From contig NC_018230.1 in assembly GCF_000227135.1 (NCBI RefSeq), positions 131,761 through 195,760 on the forward strand: 64,000 nucleotides of DNA, written 5' to 3'. Below the pieces are notes generated by a model. That model searched no databases. It was not told where the DNA came from and saw only the letters and a list, made by a program, of their open reading frames with translations. The translations under genes were made by a program, and so were the position numbers. The first letter of the stretch is position 1; the number at the start of each line of letters is the position of its first letter. Positions 10,811-19,611 of this stretch are shown here, in pieces. The stretch comes from Leishmania donovani. Taxonomy: Eukaryota; Euglenozoa; Kinetoplastea; Trypanosomatida; Trypanosomatidae.

Positions 10811-11146
10811 ATGTCCGCTGAGACCCTCGCGTGCACGTACGCCGCGCTCATGCTGAGTGACGCCGGCCTGCCCACCTCGGCCGAGAACATCGCCGCGGCG
10901 GTGAAGGCGGCCGGCGTCGAGATGCGCCCCACCCTGCCCATCATCTTTGCCCGCTTCCTGGAGAAGAAGTCCGTGGAGACGCTGATGGCGGCCGCCGCCG
11001 CGCAGGCCCCGACGGCCGCGTCCGCCCCGTCTCCGGCGGCGGGCGCCGCCTCCGCTGCAGCGGCCGGCGGCAAGGTGGAGGACAAGAAGAAGGACGAGCC
11101 TGAGGAGGAGGGCGACGACGACATGGGTTTTGGTCTGTTCGACTGA
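10811..11146 (+). CDS. 60S acidic ribosomal protein P1, copy 2 (complete, 111 aa)
   Basis: Complete 111-residue stalk protein. The N-terminal helical dimerisation domain (about 1-65, MSAETLACTYAALML through FLEKKSVETLMAAA) is followed by an Ala/Pro-rich hinge, a Lys/Glu-charged segment and the invariant C-terminal tail DDDMGFGLFD. That tail contacts elongation factor 2 and other GTPases at the large-subunit stalk. Length and order match trypanosomatid P1 rather than P2, whose N-terminus begins differently. Its immediate 5' leader matches copy 1. The 3' flank runs into an N-gap 7 bases after the stop. Confidence 0.95.
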   Translation: MSAETLACTYAALMLSDAGLPTSAENIAAAVKAAGVEMRPTLPIIFARFLEKKSVETLMAAAAAQAPTAASAPSPAAGAASAAAAGGKVEDKKKDEPEEEGDDDMGFGLFD

Positions 11147-11153
11147 GCGCCCC

Positions 11154-11252
11154 NNNNNNNNNNNNNNNNNNNNNNNNNNNNNNNNNNNNNNNNNNNNNNN
11201 NNNNNNNNNNNNNNNNNNNNNNNNNNNNNNNNNNNNNNNNNNNNNNNNNNNN
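11154..11252. other. Assembly gap (99 N) after P1 copy 2
   Basis: A run of N bases between copy 2 and a third P1 3' end. It is too short to hold a whole repeat unit, so the array is probably collapsed or mis-sized here. Confidence 0.99.
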
Positions 11253-11352
11253 CGCCTCCGCTGCAGCGGCCGGCGGCAAGGTGGAGGACAAGAAGAAGGA
11301 CGAGCCTGAGGAGGAGGGCGACGACGACATGGGTTTTGGTCTGTTCGACTGA
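11253..11352 (+). CDS. 60S acidic ribosomal protein P1, copy 3 fragment (5' part lost in gap)
   Basis: The last roughly 32 codons of a P1 gene, identical in sequence to the end of copy 2, through the stop at 11350-11352. The 3' flank starts GAGCGCCCC, as copy 2 does, and then continues into unique sequence (GCATGATGACC). It is either a true third tandem copy or the same locus as copy 2 duplicated by the assembler across the gap. Confidence 0.75.
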
Positions 11353-12171
11353 GCGCCCCGCATGATGACCGGCATATGCGAGCACATGGTTGTTTGCCTC
11401 ATGTTCTGCAACACCCGAGCATGCGTGTGTTTCGCTGCTCTCTTTTTCTTTTCGATTTTATTTACGTGTGCGTTACTCCTTCCTCTGCGAGCCCTAACGA
11501 CTCACAAGACGCGGTCCGATGGACGCGTGATGGCTTGCATCACCAGCTCTCGCTCCGCGGACGAAGCGGCATCGCGGGCCGGAGAGCGTGAGCGAGCGAG
11601 CCGTTGGCAATCGGAAGTGGGGTGCGTCGTCCACCTCTAATTTTTTTTCGGGGGGAGGGTAACCGTGCTGTCTTCTCTTGCGCACTCCATCCGCAGCCCG
11701 CGCTGTCGTTAACCCCTCCCCCATCCCAACCTCGACTCACGGCTTCGGCACAATGCTGAAGCTGATGTGGTGAAGTCGGACGCACACACTCGCCTACACA
11801 TCTGTGCGGGTGTGTGCGCGTCTCCAGCTCTGCTGATGTCGCTTCTCCTCGCCTCTGCTCTCCCGTCTCGCTCACATATAGGTCTCACCGGTCACGACCA
11901 CCACGATCCACCAACCAAAACACCCACCCACCTACACACACACGCACACACACACACAAAAAAAAAAGCGTGCGGAGCCTCTTTATAAACCTTGTTTCCT
12001 CACGCATCGGCCGCTGCCGGACGCCTTCCGCGTCGTCGTTGAGCCAGTGTCATCGAGTGCGGCGCGCACCACCACCACCATCCGGAGAGGGAAAACAAGT
12101 GCATTGCTCTACCGCCTCGCGGGCCGCTTGCGCAGACATCGAGGGACCGCTCCTGCACTCTCGCTGCAGCG
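11353..12171. other. Intergenic region upstream of the TLDc protein gene
   Basis: About 0.8 kb. It contains a T-rich stretch near 11440-11490, a T8 run at 11641, an (AC)n block at about 11935-11960 followed by an A10 run, and a (CAC)-rich run near 12070. No gene is supported. Confidence 0.6.
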
Positions 12172-15100
12172 ATGGAGCGCTTGAGCGCGGGCCCGGCGGG
12201 TGGTGACGCCGCCGAAACCGCGGCAGTGCCACCGGGCACCGCCGTTGGTGGCCGCCCGCCCAGTCAGGCTTCCACGTCCACGGCGTCCCCGCCCCCGGTG
12301 GCCACGCAGCTGACCGACACGCAGCTGCTGCAGCTCTCCCTTTGCAGCGCCGTCGCGTCGGCGGCTGCCGGAAAGGCGACCGTTGCCGCGAACAACTACG
12401 CCCTCGTCATCAAGATCATCTTCCGCAAGTGCTTCCTGCTGGAGGAGCTCGTGTTGCTGGCGCTCGCCATGGGCTACGAGACTCGCAAAGCCGCTCATGC
12501 CGCTTCCCCTCACGTCGCCGGCGATGACGGCCGTAAAAGCAGCGGCCCCGGCCGCGGCGCTGCAGGGAGTGGCCCGCACGACTGTCCGCTCTCCGCTGGT
12601 GCAACACACGAGCAGCTGGTGGATCCACTGGCAAACATGGGCACGCTTCTGCCGCCTGGCTTGGGCGAGGATGACTACGACGAGGAGCGCACGTACTCTG
12701 AACAGAAGGAGCAACGTGAACAGCATCAGCGGCATCAGTACGTCCGGACCCCACCAGCGGCGCGGGACGGCGCCAGTATCGCCTCTACGGTGTCGTCGGC
12801 CAGCCCCACAGCACACGACTCGACGCCAGGGTACGACGCCGCAACCGCACGGTGGCTCGCCTGTCTGCTCGCCAAGGTGCATCCAGATGCGCTGCCGATC
12901 GCCACACTGGAGAAGATCTGCAAAGTACCCCTGACGGGCTCACCTAACGCGGCAGCATCATCACCTGCACGCGGCGGGGCAGCTGCTCGTCGGCAAGTCG
13001 CAAGCACTACCGCCGCGGCCAGCATTGGCAACTGGCCGTCTGCTACTGGAGTGAACGACTCCCCATCGATGAGCACCGTTGCCGTCTTGCCTCTGCTGCC
13101 CTCTCTCAAGTCGTCGCCGACCCCATCGCCGCCCGGCGCGGCATCGCCGATGCCCGTTGGCGGAAGAAGAGACATGCCGACTGGCAGTCCAAACAGCAAC
13201 AGCGACGCCGCCCCGTCGTTGGCGGCCGCTGCGCCCTTCTCCACCTCACTCTCGCTTCTGTTCGCGACCCTCCTCTGGGACGTCGCCTGCGCGCTGTGGA
13301 ACGAGGGCTTCATCGAGGATGCGCACCACTGGCTCTCCGTCATGGACGTGCGACGGCTGTGGAAGCTCTACAAAGACTTGTGCCGCGGTGGCGAGGCCGC
13401 TGCCTTCAGAGAGCCCCCAGAGGAGAGCGTGAAGAGTGGCGACCGCGCCTGTGCGCTGAGCTGGCCGGCGGTGTTGGCAGAGAGCTGCGCCGCAGACATG
13501 TCGCCGTCCTCGCGCCGGCCATCGCGGTCATCGGCAGCGACGGAAAGCCCGTCAGGAGGCGCCGGCCAGACTAACCACTCCAGTGGCGCGCAGCAGGAGA
13601 ACGTCGTTTCCAGTCCAGCTGTGCCACCACCTCGACAAGGGATCCTGCTCTCTGCCCTTGCTCAGGTTGGCGGGCCGCTGCCCATGACCGACTTGGCCGC
13701 GTGCTTCACCGACCCGGCAGAGTTCGAGGTCGGCAACGTGGGCAAGGACGCGGTGGCGGCTGCCGCGCAGTCGAGGACGGAGGAGCGCAGTGTGGGCGAC
13801 GACGCAGCAGCGATGCATGCGGAGACACGAACGGCTGCCCTCGCCAGATTTGTCCGCCGCCTCGCACGCCGCACGAGCGCGCTGCGTGACCTCTGCGGGC
13901 TCATGATCGCCTGCGAGACAGCCGAAGACGTTTTCTACGTCATGTACGCCCTGAGCAGCGCTCTCGTGACACAGCAGTGGAAGTACGGCCAGCAGCAGGA
14001 GCGACAGCGAGCGGACGAAGCAGCAGCTGCGGCCAGAGGGGCAGCCGCCACCACAGCCTCAGCCACCGCGACTACGACTAACGGCGGGCTGTCTGAGCTG
14101 CTCATCATTGCGAACCTCCTCATCGAACTCTTCATAACGAAGCGGGCCCAGCAGCTGCTGTTGGAAGAGGGCGGACTGGACGAATTCGCCTCTGGCATCG
14201 CCACCGCGCCGTCGCCGCTGGCGGCGGACGGACGTGGGGGTAGTGCGGAGGATGCACCGCGCGGGCTTTCACGTCAGCAGCAGCGGCGGCGCACCGACCG
14301 CGCCATTCGCCGCGCGTGCGACGAGGTTGTCTGCGCCTTCACGAATGGGCGCTGTCTAACCCTCTATGCACTCGAATCGTATGGCATCCCGCCCCCGTGC
14401 GACGGCGACAGCAACACCGCGGAGGCGCAACTGTTGGCACCTGAGCTACCCTACGTTCTCGTGAGCAACCTACTGAGCAGCACGCTCAACTACTCCACTC
14501 GCTACCTCTTTAGCAAGGTGTACCACGGCGTCATGGGGTGCCGCGGCCACGCCGCGGCAGAGCGCCATCAGGAGGCTGAGATGAGCAACCCATCACCATC
14601 ATCTTCGCCAGCAGAGGCCGCCGCCGCCACGTCTATCCCAAGTCATCCGAACCGCACACGACGCGCCACAGATGAGGAGAAGGAGCGCCGCCGCGCATGG
14701 ACGAGGCCGCCTGCTGCTGCTGTCACTGCAGCGGCGGCGCCGCAGAGGACGCCACCGCTGCACGCACACGCTTCACCAGCATCGGCATCCGCGACCATCA
14801 CAGCCTCCGTGCAGAGCGTCGCTGGCGAGCTCTTCGGCCTCATGAGGAAGACGGCGGTGAACTGGCGCGACCTCGGCAACTTCGGTCACGCCGGTGTAGC
14901 CCTGCAGTCATGCAGCAGGGACAACTGCAACTACGGCTGTAGGCATCACCACCACGACGTGCGACCGTCCTTCAGCATGGCTGATGCGCCTGGCGGTGAT
15001 CCGCTGCGTGGACGGGAAGGCGGTGGCGGGTATGCAGAGCGTCTCGCCGCCGCGCGCCGCGAGCATCGCGCGGCCGCGGGGGACGGTGGCAGCAAAGAAC

Positions 15101-17247
15101 GAGTGCAGCTCGGGGAGGCGACGCCGTGGTCGGCTGGATCACCCGCAACGGTCACCAGCAACAACAGCAGCTTAGCGGACGCCCGAAGCACCACCGGCGC
15201 CTACCGCGGCAGGGCCGACGGCGATGCACCGTCTATGTCGCTTCCGTGCCGGGCTGGTCGAAGCCGCGGGTGCGCGCTCAAGACGAGGGGGGTGGGGGCT
15301 GCGGAAATGATGCTGCCGTCCTCCTCGTCCATCGCGGTGTCGCTCTTGGCTGAAGAGAACGAACTGACAGGCCTCGCCGACGCCGTCAACGACCTCTACC
15401 TCGCCCCCGCAGCGCCTGCGAGCCAAGAAGAAGCACCACCGTCGCCGCCGCAGTCGGCGACGGTGGTGCACACGGCAGCCGCCCACCTCCAGAGCCGATC
15501 CCCTAGCGAGGCCGTCAGCCTGCGGCTACTCGCACTGCTGTATCGGTACCCGCAGCTGCACACGCTGGAGCCGGTCACATCGAGCCACGTTGGCCTTGTA
15601 GCGAAGGAGCTGAACAAGGCCCTGCACATCCTACAGACGGCGATGCGGGGCCGTTTTGGCGATGGGTGGTGGCTGCAGTGGCGCTCACGACGCGAGGGCG
15701 AGACGCAGCGCTACTACGCACGCGCTCTGGCGGATGCGCAGCGCGGCGGCTACCCCCTGAGCTTGCCGGCCACGGCATTGCCATCGCCCCCCGCAAGGGT
15801 TGCAGGAGTAGCTGGCGCTGCGGTGGCACCACCGAGGACGATAGGCATGTCCGCGGTGCAGCCAGACCCGTCCCTGCTTCTTGTCGGAGCTCGGCCTTGG
15901 CACGCCTCCGTCGCGCATGAGCAGGGTAAGATGAACGCGTGGGGGCTGGACGCGAGGGGGTGCAATGGCGTACCCCCGCCGTCCGCGCCGCCACCGTCCT
16001 CGGGGGCACACACGGTTCTCTCCGACCTGTGGTGCACGCGCACCTTGACGATACCGACGGATGAGGAGCTGCGAAAGCCTCTTCAAGATCTGAGGGGGCA
16101 TTTTACGGGCACCACTACTTCGCCAGCCGCGTCCAGGGCAACGGCAGCCGCTGCGACGGACACCACGTCCGCGTCCGCGGCAGCGATGCACGAAGACGCG
16201 CAGGCGGCTGGGATGCTGCTCGATGTAGACTGGGACATCCCACCAGCCTACACGCCCGACGTCTCACTCGACTTCTCAGCCTTCACGACGACGTCGGTGG
16301 AGACGCAGGAGAGCACGCGGCAGCTCGTGGAGTCTCTGCAGCAGCGGGAGCAGGCGCTTGGCGACGACGGTGACGGCCGTGACGACGATTACAGCTGTGA
16401 CGACGCCGCAGGTGCGCCCGGCGTGTCGGTGCTGTCGCGTGCGTGTCGGCGGCTGCTGCACAACGAGCTGCCATTGCTGCAGCAGTACAGCCCGTGGCGC
16501 GTCATCTACAGTACGCGGATGCATGGCATCAGCCTAAGCACGCTCTTCTCCAACTGCCGCCGTGAGGCGGAGCGCCAGGGCCTCTCCGGCTACGCCGCCA
16601 ACTCTGTAGTGTCCACCACGCCGTCGGACTCTAAGCCGATGCTGCTCGTTCTGGAGTTGCCGTCGTCGGCAACGCTGCAATTCTCCGAGGATGACGCCGG
16701 CGTGCGAGAGGCTTGGGCCGACGCCGACACGTCCTCCTCTACAGCTCGGCCGGATGCGCCCAGGCAAACCGATGGTGGCCGCCGCCGCCACCATTGCCAC
16801 AACAAACTCTTCGTTGGCGCTTTCCTCTCCGACTTGCTGCGACTCGAGTCGCGGCGGTACTACGGCAGTCAAGAGTGTTTTGTGTTCCAGCTGTTCGTGC
16901 CTGGCACTGTCGGGGGCGAAGCGACCGCGTCCGGCGCGTCCGCTGCCTCAGCGGGGCCGCAGCTCCGTGTGTACCGCGCCACTCGCAGCAACACGCAGTA
17001 CATCAACTGCCGCGCCACGTCCATCGTGATCGGCGGTGGTGACGGCGGGAGCAGCATCTACCTTGACGACACCCTCTGCCACGGTGCGACAAGCGCGTGC
17101 GCCACGTTTGCGTCGCCGCCGCTGAGCACCTGGGTGTCGACTCCGTGCGAAGCGGCCGGGGACGGTGCCGATGGCGAGAGCGACATGCACAGGCGGCAGA
17201 AAAGTTTGTGCGTCTTGAACGTGGAGGTCATTGTGATGGACGCGTAG
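12172..17247 (+). CDS. TLDc-domain protein (1691 aa)
   Basis: The last 250 residues (about 1442-1690) read as a complete TLDc domain: WRVIYSTRMHGISLSTLF, then a hydrophobic strand (PMLLVLEL), FVGAFLSDLLRLESRRYYG with QECFVFQL (about 1548-1575), a VYRATRSNTQYIN strand, the glycine-rich IGGGDGGSSIYLDDTL element (about 1618-1640), ATFASPPLS and a final LCVLNVEVIVMDA strand. TLDc proteins (OXR1, NCOA7, TBC1D24 family) act in oxidative-stress resistance and bind the vacuolar H+-ATPase. The first 1400 residues are Ala/Ser-rich with helical blocks (about 45-110, 223-250, 370-410, 560-690) and are not recognised; no TBC or LysM domain is evident. The ATG at 12172 is the first of the long frame. Confidence 0.88.
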   Translation: MERLSAGPAGGDAAETAAVPPGTAVGGRPPSQASTSTASPPPVATQLTDTQLLQLSLCSAVASAAAGKATVAANNYALVIKIIFRKCFLLEELVLLALAMGYETRKAAHAASPHVAGDDGRKSSGPGRGAAGSGPHDCPLSAGATHEQLVDPLANMGTLLPPGLGEDDYDEERTYSEQKEQREQHQRHQYVRTPPAARDGASIASTVSSASPTAHDSTPGYDAATARWLACLLAKVHPDALPIATLEKICKVPLTGSPNAAASSPARGGAAARRQVASTTAAASIGNWPSATGVNDSPSMSTVAVLPLLPSLKSSPTPSPPGAASPMPVGGRRDMPTGSPNSNSDAAPSLAAAAPFSTSLSLLFATLLWDVACALWNEGFIEDAHHWLSVMDVRRLWKLYKDLCRGGEAAAFREPPEESVKSGDRACALSWPAVLAESCAADMSPSSRRPSRSSAATESPSGGAGQTNHSSGAQQENVVSSPAVPPPRQGILLSALAQVGGPLPMTDLAACFTDPAEFEVGNVGKDAVAAAAQSRTEERSVGDDAAAMHAETRTAALARFVRRLARRTSALRDLCGLMIACETAEDVFYVMYALSSALVTQQWKYGQQQERQRADEAAAAARGAAATTASATATTTNGGLSELLIIANLLIELFITKRAQQLLLEEGGLDEFASGIATAPSPLAADGRGGSAEDAPRGLSRQQQRRRTDRAIRRACDEVVCAFTNGRCLTLYALESYGIPPPCDGDSNTAEAQLLAPELPYVLVSNLLSSTLNYSTRYLFSKVYHGVMGCRGHAAAERHQEAEMSNPSPSSSPAEAAAATSIPSHPNRTRRATDEEKERRRAWTRPPAAAVTAAAAPQRTPPLHAHASPASASATITASVQSVAGELFGLMRKTAVNWRDLGNFGHAGVALQSCSRDNCNYGCRHHHHDVRPSFSMADAPGGDPLRGREGGGGYAERLAAARREHRAAAGDGGSKERVQLGEATPWSAGSPATVTSNNSSLADARSTTGAYRGRADGDAPSMSLPCRAGRSRGCALKTRGVGAAEMMLPSSSSIAVSLLAEENELTGLADAVNDLYLAPAAPASQEEAPPSPPQSATVVHTAAAHLQSRSPSEAVSLRLLALLYRYPQLHTLEPVTSSHVGLVAKELNKALHILQTAMRGRFGDGWWLQWRSRREGETQRYYARALADAQRGGYPLSLPATALPSPPARVAGVAGAAVAPPRTIGMSAVQPDPSLLLVGARPWHASVAHEQGKMNAWGLDARGCNGVPPPSAPPPSSGAHTVLSDLWCTRTLTIPTDEELRKPLQDLRGHFTGTTTSPAASRATAAAATDTTSASAAAMHEDAQAAGMLLDVDWDIPPAYTPDVSLDFSAFTTTSVETQESTRQLVESLQQREQALGDDGDGRDDDYSCDDAAGAPGVSVLSRACRRLLHNELPLLQQYSPWRVIYSTRMHGISLSTLFSNCRREAERQGLSGYAANSVVSTTPSDSKPMLLVLELPSSATLQFSEDDAGVREAWADADTSSSTARPDAPRQTDGGRRRHHCHNKLFVGAFLSDLLRLESRRYYGSQECFVFQLFVPGTVGGEATASGASAASAGPQLRVYRATRSNTQYINCRATSIVIGGGDGGSSIYLDDTLCHGATSACATFASPPLSTWVSTPCEAAGDGADGESDMHRRQKSLCVLNVEVIVMDA

Positions 17248-19571
17248 GACGTTCTGCGAGCGCGCGTGTTCGTGCATCTCTCTGCGGCTGTATGTAGTAC
17301 TGTGGGTACCATGTCTGCACGTTCGTGGTGCGAAGGGCCCACCAACCTCGACTGCTGCGTCCACGCGCGCACGCATGCAACTGAAATCAGCGCCGGCACC
17401 GACCTTTTCTGATGATCGCTATCGAGACAAGTGATGCTGTTTTTTTGTTTGCGTTACCCTCGACATCCCAGCAACACCAGCACCTCTCTTCCCTTCTCTC
17501 TCGCTCTCTACGTGTTTTGTTTGCGCTGCTTCCTGTGGAGATTTCTCGGCGGAAGTGCTCTGTTCTGTGGTATCACGATGTCTTTTTTCGCGCTCCAACA
17601 CCACCACCACGACGGGCGCCACAGCCGCCGCGGCCGTCGCCTCTCTCCCTCTTTTATGGTCCATGGCTCGATGATGCTCTCTCATCAGGTGTGTGTGTGT
17701 GTGCGCGCACACATGTGTGTATGCGGATGAGGGTGTGTTCCCCGAATATTCGTGGCTGCTTGCCACGGATTGGCTTCGGATCCTTCTCTTCTTCCTTTGC
17801 TGCAGCTGTTTTTTCTCGGTTACTCCTTTTATCTCACTCACTCACCCACTTGGTCTGCATCCGGTGCGTGTGCTCGGCACGAGCAGCGCTGACTCTCGCG
17901 CGTGCGCTTGCCTGCGGGCCTGCGCGGTGGCACGGAGTCAAGCACGGCGCTGTGCGGGACGACTGGCCACAGCGCACACACGCACACACGTCTGTGTGTG
18001 CAGGTATGCGCTCTGGCAAGGGGGAGATGGAGAACGAATACGCAACAGAAGACGACGTCTGATCCTGTTACGAGACATGATGATATACGCAGGCACACAC
18101 GAGCACCGACCCCATCAGCTGCTGCGTCGGTGTGTGTGAGTGGGTGTGTGTATCTGCCTGTGTGGGCCTGCGTGTCGTCAGATCGATGCCCCCTCCTCTC
18201 CGCCCGCCGCCCCCGCCCCTTCTCGTACTTCCTCTTAATGCTCCCCATACACGCACACACGCTCTCCATCTCTTTCTCCGCCTCTTCGGCCTTCTCTGGT
18301 CTCCCTCACGCACGTGTGCGCGCGCCCCCCCCCCAACTCTCGCCACTTCAACGCGCACAGAAGCAGCTCTGCACACACGCCCAGACACACACACTCTCTC
18401 ACTCACAGCCCCATACGACATCAGAAATCTCACCGGCGAAAGACGCACAAAGCCGAGAGAGAACGCGCGCGTAGCACAGCCCACAACTCATAATCTCGTT
18501 TTTTTTCCTATTTTTTCCTTTTTTTTTTAGTAAACGGAAGAGGACCGAATAGGTAGATCGACCGTCACTGGTTCATTGGTCGGGTCTTCTATCGATCGAT
18601 CACTGAGGGGTGCGACGGGCTGAAGATTTCGAGCCCTCTCACCTTCTCCCTCTCCCTCACCGCCCCGCCCCGCCCCTCCCCCCACGCCCTTGTCAGACAC
18701 CTCACAGCCAAGCAGTCGTATCTACAGTCGTTTCCTTTCGTGACAACCGCGGCAGTGGCCGCGTCGGCGCCCGTCCGTTTTCGTCATTGCCAACACAGCT
18801 CACGACGCCCCCACGCACGACCACACCACCACCCCGCGGCCTGTCGCGTTGCCCGTCGCCTCACTTCTTCGTCTATTTCTTCGTCTTCTCTTCCATCATT
18901 CGCTTCTTCTTTTTTTTTCTGTTTCCCGGCCCGCTTTTTTTTTTATCGATAGAGTTCACCATCCACGCAGAGGGACGGAACGGAAACGGGGGGTATGGTG
19001 TTGGGGTGGTGGCGTCACGCATCGTAGCGCACGGTTTCCACTCCCTCCCTTTTGAACAGCCCCGCCACCATCACCACCCTGCAGGCCCTTATTTATCTCT
19101 TACACACACACACACACGCTACATATTCCTTCTCTTCCTCTCTCCCGCTCAATATCACGGACTCACGGACGTGCCGCTTTCGTGTGTTTGTTCTTCGTTT
19201 CCTGGATTACACCGACGCGCACACACGCACGCATCATCCCCCTCCCCACCGGCTTGTCGTGTGTATGCGGGCGTGTGCGTGTGAGCTATTCGGGCAGAGT
19301 TCGATCTTGACTGCGCGCTGAGTAAACCTCCCGCCCTCCCCCCTTTCCCCCGCTATCTTGCTCTCTGTGCAGACGTGTCGCGTCGCCGTGACGAGCACGG
19401 AAGCACACGAGTACACGCGCACACGCCCAGAGAGAGAGAGAGGACACCAGCTGGCGCGGCGTTCCCTGTTTGGTGTTGAGGAGGCAGAGACGGCGAGTTG
19501 CTTCTCGAGTGTGTCCGTGTGTGTTAGAGTATCTCAGAAACATCAGAATTCATTGGTCTTACCCATCAGTC

Positions 19572-19611
19572 TATCTGTCTATTGATATATATATATATCA
19601 ATAGACAGATA
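19572..19611. repeat. Perfect 40-bp palindrome in an AT-rich island
   Basis: The sequence from TATCTGTCTATTGATATA to its exact complement TATATCAATAGACAGATA is self-complementary with no spacer. Related fragments (CTATTGATATAT, ATCTATCTATATC) recur to about 19720. The block is strongly AT-rich in an otherwise GC-rich chromosome. Confidence 0.9.

Noticed and set aside
18541..18650. Possible tRNA or small structured RNA near GGTTCATTGGTC and GATTTCGAGCCC
   Set aside because: The B-box-like element is too poor a match and no cloverleaf with paired acceptor ends can be drawn.
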